The notes under the pieces were generated by a model. That model was not told the DNA's origin. It saw only the letters and a program-made list of their open reading frames with translations, and did not search any database. The translations under genes and the position numbers were made by a program. Below, one piece after another: positions 19,172 to 22,711 of a DNA stretch of 22,711 nt. Each line of letters starts with the position of its first letter. The stretch's first letter is position 1. The stretch spans positions 1-22,711 of the forward strand of contig CAZIZQ010000016.1 in NCBI GenBank assembly GCA_964544105.1. Direction: 5' to 3'. Source of the DNA: GCA-016432345 sp964544105. Lineage in GTDB: Bacteria; Patescibacteriota; Microgenomatia; Levybacterales; UBA12049.

Positions 19172-20482
19172 TTAGTTATAAAATCTTACTACATCTCTCC
19201 ATCCAATATCTGTTCGGTAGTGAAGATTGTTCCCCTCGATATGCAAAAACGATATTGCCCGATAGGCACGTCTTCTGGCTTCGATAATATTTTTTCCTTT
19301 AGCAACTATGTGTAAAACTCTGCCACCATTAACAAAAAACCGTTTTCCAACGCGCGTAATACCGGCGCCAAAAATTTTTACATTTTGTAACTTGCTTATC
19401 TCGTTAATGCCAAAAATTTCTTTCCCTTTTACCGCCTCGTAGTCATCTGGATATCCAGAGGTGCAAGCTGCAATGCTAATTCGCACTTTTTTACTTGGTG
19501 AAATTTTTATTTGTTTTAATTTTTTATCGAGTACTGCCTCAACAATGGTTATGTAGTCTTTGGTAAGTCCTGGAAGAATAACTTCTGCTTCAGGGTCTCC
19601 CCATCGGGCATTAAATTCTACAAGTTTTATGCCTACGCCAGCCGGCGGATCTGTAAGCATGCCGCCAATATATAGTATGCCTGTATAAGGTCTTCCTTCT
19701 TCGGTCATGCCTTTCATAAATGGTTTGAGTATTTTTGTTTCTGCTTCACGAGTAACTTTTTGGGTAACAACTCCTGCTCTGGCAACGCATCCCATACCGC
19801 CGGTATTTGGGCCTTGATCTTTTTCGTAAACAGTTTTGTGATCCTGCGCAGCATTTATTATTTTGTAATGTTCTCCATCACAAATTGCAAAAAGAGAAAA
19901 TTCTTCGCCAACCAAAGCCTGCTCGATTAAAAATGTTTCACCGCTCTTACCAAATTTTTCCATGGCAAGAATTGCTTTTTTTGCCTCATCTTTTGTTTCT
20001 GCCCGAATAACACCTTTTCCAGAAGCAAGTCCCGAGGCTTTAATATAAAGTGACTGTTCTTCAATTTTTTCGACATACGAAATTGCCTCATCTGGATTAT
20101 TGAAGGATTTAAAACGAGGAATGGGAAGATTGTATTTTTGCATAAATTTCCTTGCCCAATCTTTACTCCATTCAATTTCTGCTTGTTTTTGGGTGGGGCC
20201 AAATACCTTCACACGTAATTTCTTAAACCTGTCAACATATCCTTGAGCTAATTGATCATCTGCTGCTACATCAACTAGGTCAACAGCTTCTTTTTTTGCT
20301 AAATCGGCAATACTTTGAAAATCGTTAATACGGATATAGGGGAAAATAAAGATTTTTTTACTAAAAAAATCCATTAGTCCATTACCAGGTGCAACCAGAA
20401 CTTTTTTAACCCGCTCATTTTTTGCATATGCGGTAGCTAGTGCATGTTCCCTACCGCCGGAACCAATAATAAGTACTTTCAT
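19172..20482 (-). CDS. purD: Phosphoribosylamine-glycine ligase (GAR synthetase)
   Basis: Joins phosphoribosylamine and glycine with ATP to give GAR. The 436-residue ATP-grasp enzyme starts MKVLIIGSGGREHALA (family signature) and has LVAPGNG, YIKASGLASGKGVI (ATP-binding), VGEEFSLFAICDG, AQDHKTVYEKDQGPNTGGMG (signature RxxDgDxGPNTGGMG-like) and VEFNARWGDPEAEVIL. Length is normal (E. coli 429). The usual GPExPL motif is replaced by AADDQLAQGYVD, a divergence in the N-domain. It lies between purN (73-bp repeat-rich gap) and purL (8-bp gap). No Shine-Dalgarno motif precedes it. Confidence 0.96.
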   Translation of the reverse strand: MKVLIIGSGGREHALATAYAKNERVKKVLVAPGNGLMDFFSKKIFIFPYIRINDFQSIADLAKKEAVDLVDVAADDQLAQGYVDRFKKLRVKVFGPTQKQAEIEWSKDWARKFMQKYNLPIPRFKSFNNPDEAISYVEKIEEQSLYIKASGLASGKGVIRAETKDEAKKAILAMEKFGKSGETFLIEQALVGEEFSLFAICDGEHYKIINAAQDHKTVYEKDQGPNTGGMGCVARAGVVTQKVTREAETKILKPFMKGMTEEGRPYTGILYIGGMLTDPPAGVGIKLVEFNARWGDPEAEVILPGLTKDYITIVEAVLDKKLKQIKISPSKKVRISIAACTSGYPDDYEAVKGKEIFGINEISKLQNVKIFGAGITRVGKRFFVNGGRVLHIVAKGKNIIEARRRAYRAISFLHIEGNNLHYRTDIGWRDVVRFYN

Positions 20483-20485
20483 AGT

Positions 20486-20605
20486 AAAAGCTCAAATCGC
20501 AAAGTGCAAAGTTCAAAACAACAGCTTAAAGCTCAAAATTTATCCAAGTTAGCTTTTAATTTTGAGTTATAGTTTTGAGTTTTGACATTTGAGTTTTGAG
20601 TTTAG
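20486..20605. repeat. Low-complexity TTTTGAG/CTCAAAA repeat region, purN-purD junction
   Basis: The gap 20483-20555 and the last bases of purN consist of short degenerate repeats. AAAGCTCAAA occurs twice (20487-20496 and about 20528-20537), GCAAAGTGCAAAGTTCAAAA follows the first, and TTTTGAG units recur at about 20560, 20573 and 20594, with relatives between. On the minus strand the units encode the PurN tail. No promoter or terminator is evident. Confidence 0.65.
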
Positions 20606-21203
20606 TATTACAAAGAATTTGTAATACGTTTACATATAATTGGTTCTCTTTTTCTTTAAGTCTTGTATAAAGCGTGTCGATTGTATCACCTGGTTGGATT
20701 TTTTCAAAGCAGCGGCCTAAAACTGGTCCAAAATCAAACTCTTTTGTTAAAAAATGAATTGAGCTTCCGGCAAAGGTCGCTTTTGATGCAATAAAGTTTT
20801 GTATTGCTTTCTCAGCGAATTTTCCCTTGTTCCAAAGAGCCATTGTACCATCGGGGTTTTTTACGTTCCCATCGATGGTGTCTGAGATAATGCCCGGATG
20901 AACGTTAAGAATTTTGTTTGGAAAAGCGTCTATTACTTCATCTAAAATTACCTGTTTCCATCCAGTAAGACAAATGTAGGTTGGGTTAAATTTTTGCAAA
21001 AGAGGTAAAAGATCTTCTTTTTTAGGACAAATTTCAATCGGCAGATTATGTTTTTTTGCTCTTTCTAAACCAGGAGAATCTTTAGTGTCAGAAATCACTG
21101 CCACAATTTCCGCGTTAATTTTCCCGATTTGTATACCATCAATAATTGCCTGTAAATTTGTCCCTGTTCCTTTATTTGAGATCAAAACAGCAAGCTTTTT
21201 CAT
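20556..21203 (-). CDS. purN: Phosphoribosylglycinamide formyltransferase
   Basis: Transfers a formyl group from 10-formyl-THF to GAR. The start chosen is the ATG at 21203-21201, sharing one base with the purF stop (TGATG), which gives 215 residues beginning MKKLAVLISNKGTGTNLQAI (phosphate-binding loop); upstream in-frame starts lie inside purF. Catalytic residues are Asn100 and His102 in ILNVHPG and Asp157 in KEFDFGPV. The body matches the family, but the last 16 residues (TKLKTQMSKLKTITQN) are encoded by low-complexity repeat DNA and are probably not ancestral. Folate dependence implies a C1 supply in the host cell or by scavenging. Confidence 0.94.
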   Translation of the reverse strand: MKKLAVLISNKGTGTNLQAIIDGIQIGKINAEIVAVISDTKDSPGLERAKKHNLPIEICPKKEDLLPLLQKFNPTYICLTGWKQVILDEVIDAFPNKILNVHPGIISDTIDGNVKNPDGTMALWNKGKFAEKAIQNFIASKATFAGSSIHFLTKEFDFGPVLGRCFEKIQPGDTIDTLYTRLKEKENQLYVNVLQILCNTKLKTQMSKLKTITQN

Positions 21204-22591
21204 CACACACCAAAGTGAATATGTTTGGCATTTTCGCCAATGTCGATTGGGTAGTTGCCAGTAAAGCAGGAGGTGCAAAACAAACTTTGGGGCAATTCGG
21301 TTGCTTTTATTAAACTGTCGTAAGACAAGAAATTAAGAGAATCAGCACCAATAAATTTTTCAATTTCTGCAATTGTCATATTTGCGCCAATAAGATCTTT
21401 TTGAAAAGGGGTATTAATGCCATAGAAATCGGGATATTTTACCGGCGGACAACTGCTTAATAAATGCACTTCTTTTGCTCCGGCGTTTCTTACCATCGCA
21501 ACAATTTTTTTAGATGTGGTTCCTCTTACAATAGAGTCGTCGATTAGCACCACTTTTTTACCAGTAATCAGTTCTTCGATTGGATTAAGTTTCATTTGGA
21601 CACCACGGTCACGTAATTTTTGATCCGGCATAATAAATGTCCGGCCAATGTAGCGGTTTTTTACCAAGCCAAATTTGAGAGGAATATGTAGTGTGTTTGC
21701 ATAACCGGTTGCAGCAGGGACTGATGATTCTGGTACAGGGATAACAACATCGGCATTTATAGGGTGTTCTTTTGCCAATAGTTTTCCTAGGTTTTCCCGG
21801 ACTTTATAGACACGTTTTCCAAGGAGTTTGCTGTCAGGTCTTGAGAAATAAACAAATTCAAAAATATCCAGTTTTTGATTCGGTTTGGCAAGTTGAACTG
21901 AAGTAAGCGTATCGTTTTTGACGATAACCATTTCACCAGGTTGAACATCTCGAAGATAGGTAGCACTGACCGTGTCTAGGGCGCAGGTTTCCGAGGAAAA
22001 AACAAATCCTCCATTTATTTTCCCAATGGATAGCGGTCGGATACCATAAGAATCGCGAATGGCAATAAAGGTATCTTTTGTCATTATAAGGAGGCAAAAA
22101 GCTCCAGTGAGGAAGGGGAATATTTCTTTTACTGCATCTTCTAGTGTTTTACCATTTTCCAAATGCCATTTTGTGGCAGCAAAGATATGCTCGGTGTCGT
22201 TAAGGTCTGTTGTATCAATCTGTTTTTCTACTAAAAAACTTTTCAGCTTTTCAAGGCGTGGAAGGTTGCCGTTGTGGGCCATAATAAGAGAGTTTTGCTT
22301 ATCGTTTACCGGTTGGGTATGTTGGAAAAGAGACCCGCCAGACGTTGAATAGCGATTGTGTCCTATTGCCATATGGCCGGTAAGTTTTTGTAGGTCGTCT
22401 TCTGTATATACCTGGGCTACTAACCCTGTTGCTTTATGGGTTTTGATTTCTTCGCCATTAGATGCAGAAATGCCAGAACTTTCTTGTCCGCGGTGTTGGA
22501 GGGCATAGAGGCCAAAATATGTCAGTCGTGCCGCGTCTAAACCTTTTCCATATACTCCAAAAACTGCGCATTTTTCATTTATTTTTTCCAT
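21203..22591 (-). CDS. purF: Amidophosphoribosyltransferase
   Basis: Makes phosphoribosylamine from PRPP and glutamine, the committed step. The 462-residue protein matches the B. subtilis type: a 7-residue propeptide MEKINEK before the N-terminal nucleophile Cys8 (CAVFGVYG), LQHRGQESSGI, GHNRYSTSG, AHNGNL and RDSYGIRPL in the glutaminase domain. The PRPP loop VVLIDDSIVRGTTS lies at 347-360. B. subtilis-type enzymes hold a 4Fe-4S cluster through four Cys. Two are kept (Cys439 and Cys442 in FCTSCFTGNYP) but the other two positions are Asp242 (LDIFEFVYFSRPDS) and Asp388 (YPDFYG), so a normal cluster is unlikely. It overlaps purC by 13 bp and touches purN at TGATG. Confidence 0.96.
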   Translation of the reverse strand: MEKINEKCAVFGVYGKGLDAARLTYFGLYALQHRGQESSGISASNGEEIKTHKATGLVAQVYTEDDLQKLTGHMAIGHNRYSTSGGSLFQHTQPVNDKQNSLIMAHNGNLPRLEKLKSFLVEKQIDTTDLNDTEHIFAATKWHLENGKTLEDAVKEIFPFLTGAFCLLIMTKDTFIAIRDSYGIRPLSIGKINGGFVFSSETCALDTVSATYLRDVQPGEMVIVKNDTLTSVQLAKPNQKLDIFEFVYFSRPDSKLLGKRVYKVRENLGKLLAKEHPINADVVIPVPESSVPAATGYANTLHIPLKFGLVKNRYIGRTFIMPDQKLRDRGVQMKLNPIEELITGKKVVLIDDSIVRGTTSKKIVAMVRNAGAKEVHLLSSCPPVKYPDFYGINTPFQKDLIGANMTIAEIEKFIGADSLNFLSYDSLIKATELPQSLFCTSCFTGNYPIDIGENAKHIHFGV

Positions 22592-22710
22592 ATAGACATA
22601 TTCTTTTTGATTCTTTCTTCAATATTTTCTTTTTCATATATTAGTAGTTTCTCTCCAGTTAGTATTTCGTATACGTCTTGGTATCTTTTTGAAACTTGCA
22701 TAATAAAATC
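22579..22710 (-). CDS. purC: SAICAR synthetase C-terminus, 5' truncated by window edge
   Basis: The last 43 codons run into the window from the right. They read DFIMQVSKRYQDVYEILTGE, then a Lys/Glu-rich end and stop at 22579. The 'vS.RYq.vYE.LTG' pattern is the C-terminal helix of PurC (SAICAR synthetase), which joins CAIR and aspartate with ATP. The position directly before purF supports it. The stop lies inside the purF start region (13-bp overlap), implying coupled translation. Only the tail is seen, so the name rests on a short motif and context. Confidence 0.7.
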   Translation of the reverse strand, partial: DFIMQVSKRYQDVYEILTGEKLLIYEKENIEERIKKNMSIWKK

Positions 22711-22711
22711 A

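Noticed and set aside
21204..21278. Longer N-terminus for purN
   Set aside because: The extension is antisense-free overlap with purF coding DNA and does not resemble PurN; the TGATG junction gives the family's normal start.
1..22711. tRNA, rRNA, CRISPR array, transposase or phage genes
   Set aside because: I looked for T-loop signatures, regularly spaced repeats and transposase motifs and saw none; the repeats present are palindromic elements or simple arrays without regular spacers.

Overview
The window is AT-rich, densely packed bacterial DNA, best explained as a Candidate Phyla Radiation (Patescibacteria) genome, possibly Microgenomates-like. The reasons are small gaps, many 1-50 bp gene overlaps, a dockerin-ended surface protein, a DUF4143 ATPase, an ECF sigma/anti-sigma pair, an intermediate-length PurL, and promoters whose -10 box sits directly in front of the start codon. 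TGA is used as a stop (guaB, sigma, purF), so this is not a UGA-recoded lineage. The taxon is an inference: no rRNA or ribosomal protein is present.

Layout. 1-475: 3' end of a secreted protein with a dockerin-like tail. 524-1705: AAA/DUF4143 ATPase. 1713-3353 (-): multi-membrane GT-C-like protein, divergent from an alcohol dehydrogenase-like oxidoreductase (3393-4352). 4353-5078: a compositionally odd, hairpin-rich stretch with one doubtful gene. 5114-7800: guaB-guaA (IMP to GMP). 7784-8913 (-): ECF sigma factor and membrane anti-sigma candidate, divergent from an exported DUF5666-like protein (9001). 9563-11003: bPH-domain membrane protein, LapA-like protein and Nudix hydrolase. 10954-22711 (-): a large purine cluster reading right to left purC(partial)-purF-purN-purD-purL-HAD-purQ-NYN-HAD(frameshifted)-purM-INO1.

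Together the minus-strand cluster encodes most of the route from PRPP towards IMP: PurF, PurD, PurN, PurL with PurQ, PurM, and PurC. PurS is apparently fused into PurL. GuaB and GuaA then make GMP. purE, purB and purH are not seen here.

Most notable is a family of small palindromic elements. Copies sit inside the purL reading frame at three sites (four units) without breaking it, and a further copy forms the end of a HAD gene and the leader of purQ. The core hairpin changes between copies with compensating bases. The element's terminal repeat is also a Shine-Dalgarno/anti-Shine-Dalgarno palindrome. The pattern recalls Rickettsia palindromic elements but is not one I recognise. Other points: repeated leaderless promoter architecture, an orphan promoter followed at once by a terminator (about a 35-nt RNA), a PurF with two cluster cysteines replaced by aspartate, and a one-base frameshift in a HAD gene that can be located exactly.
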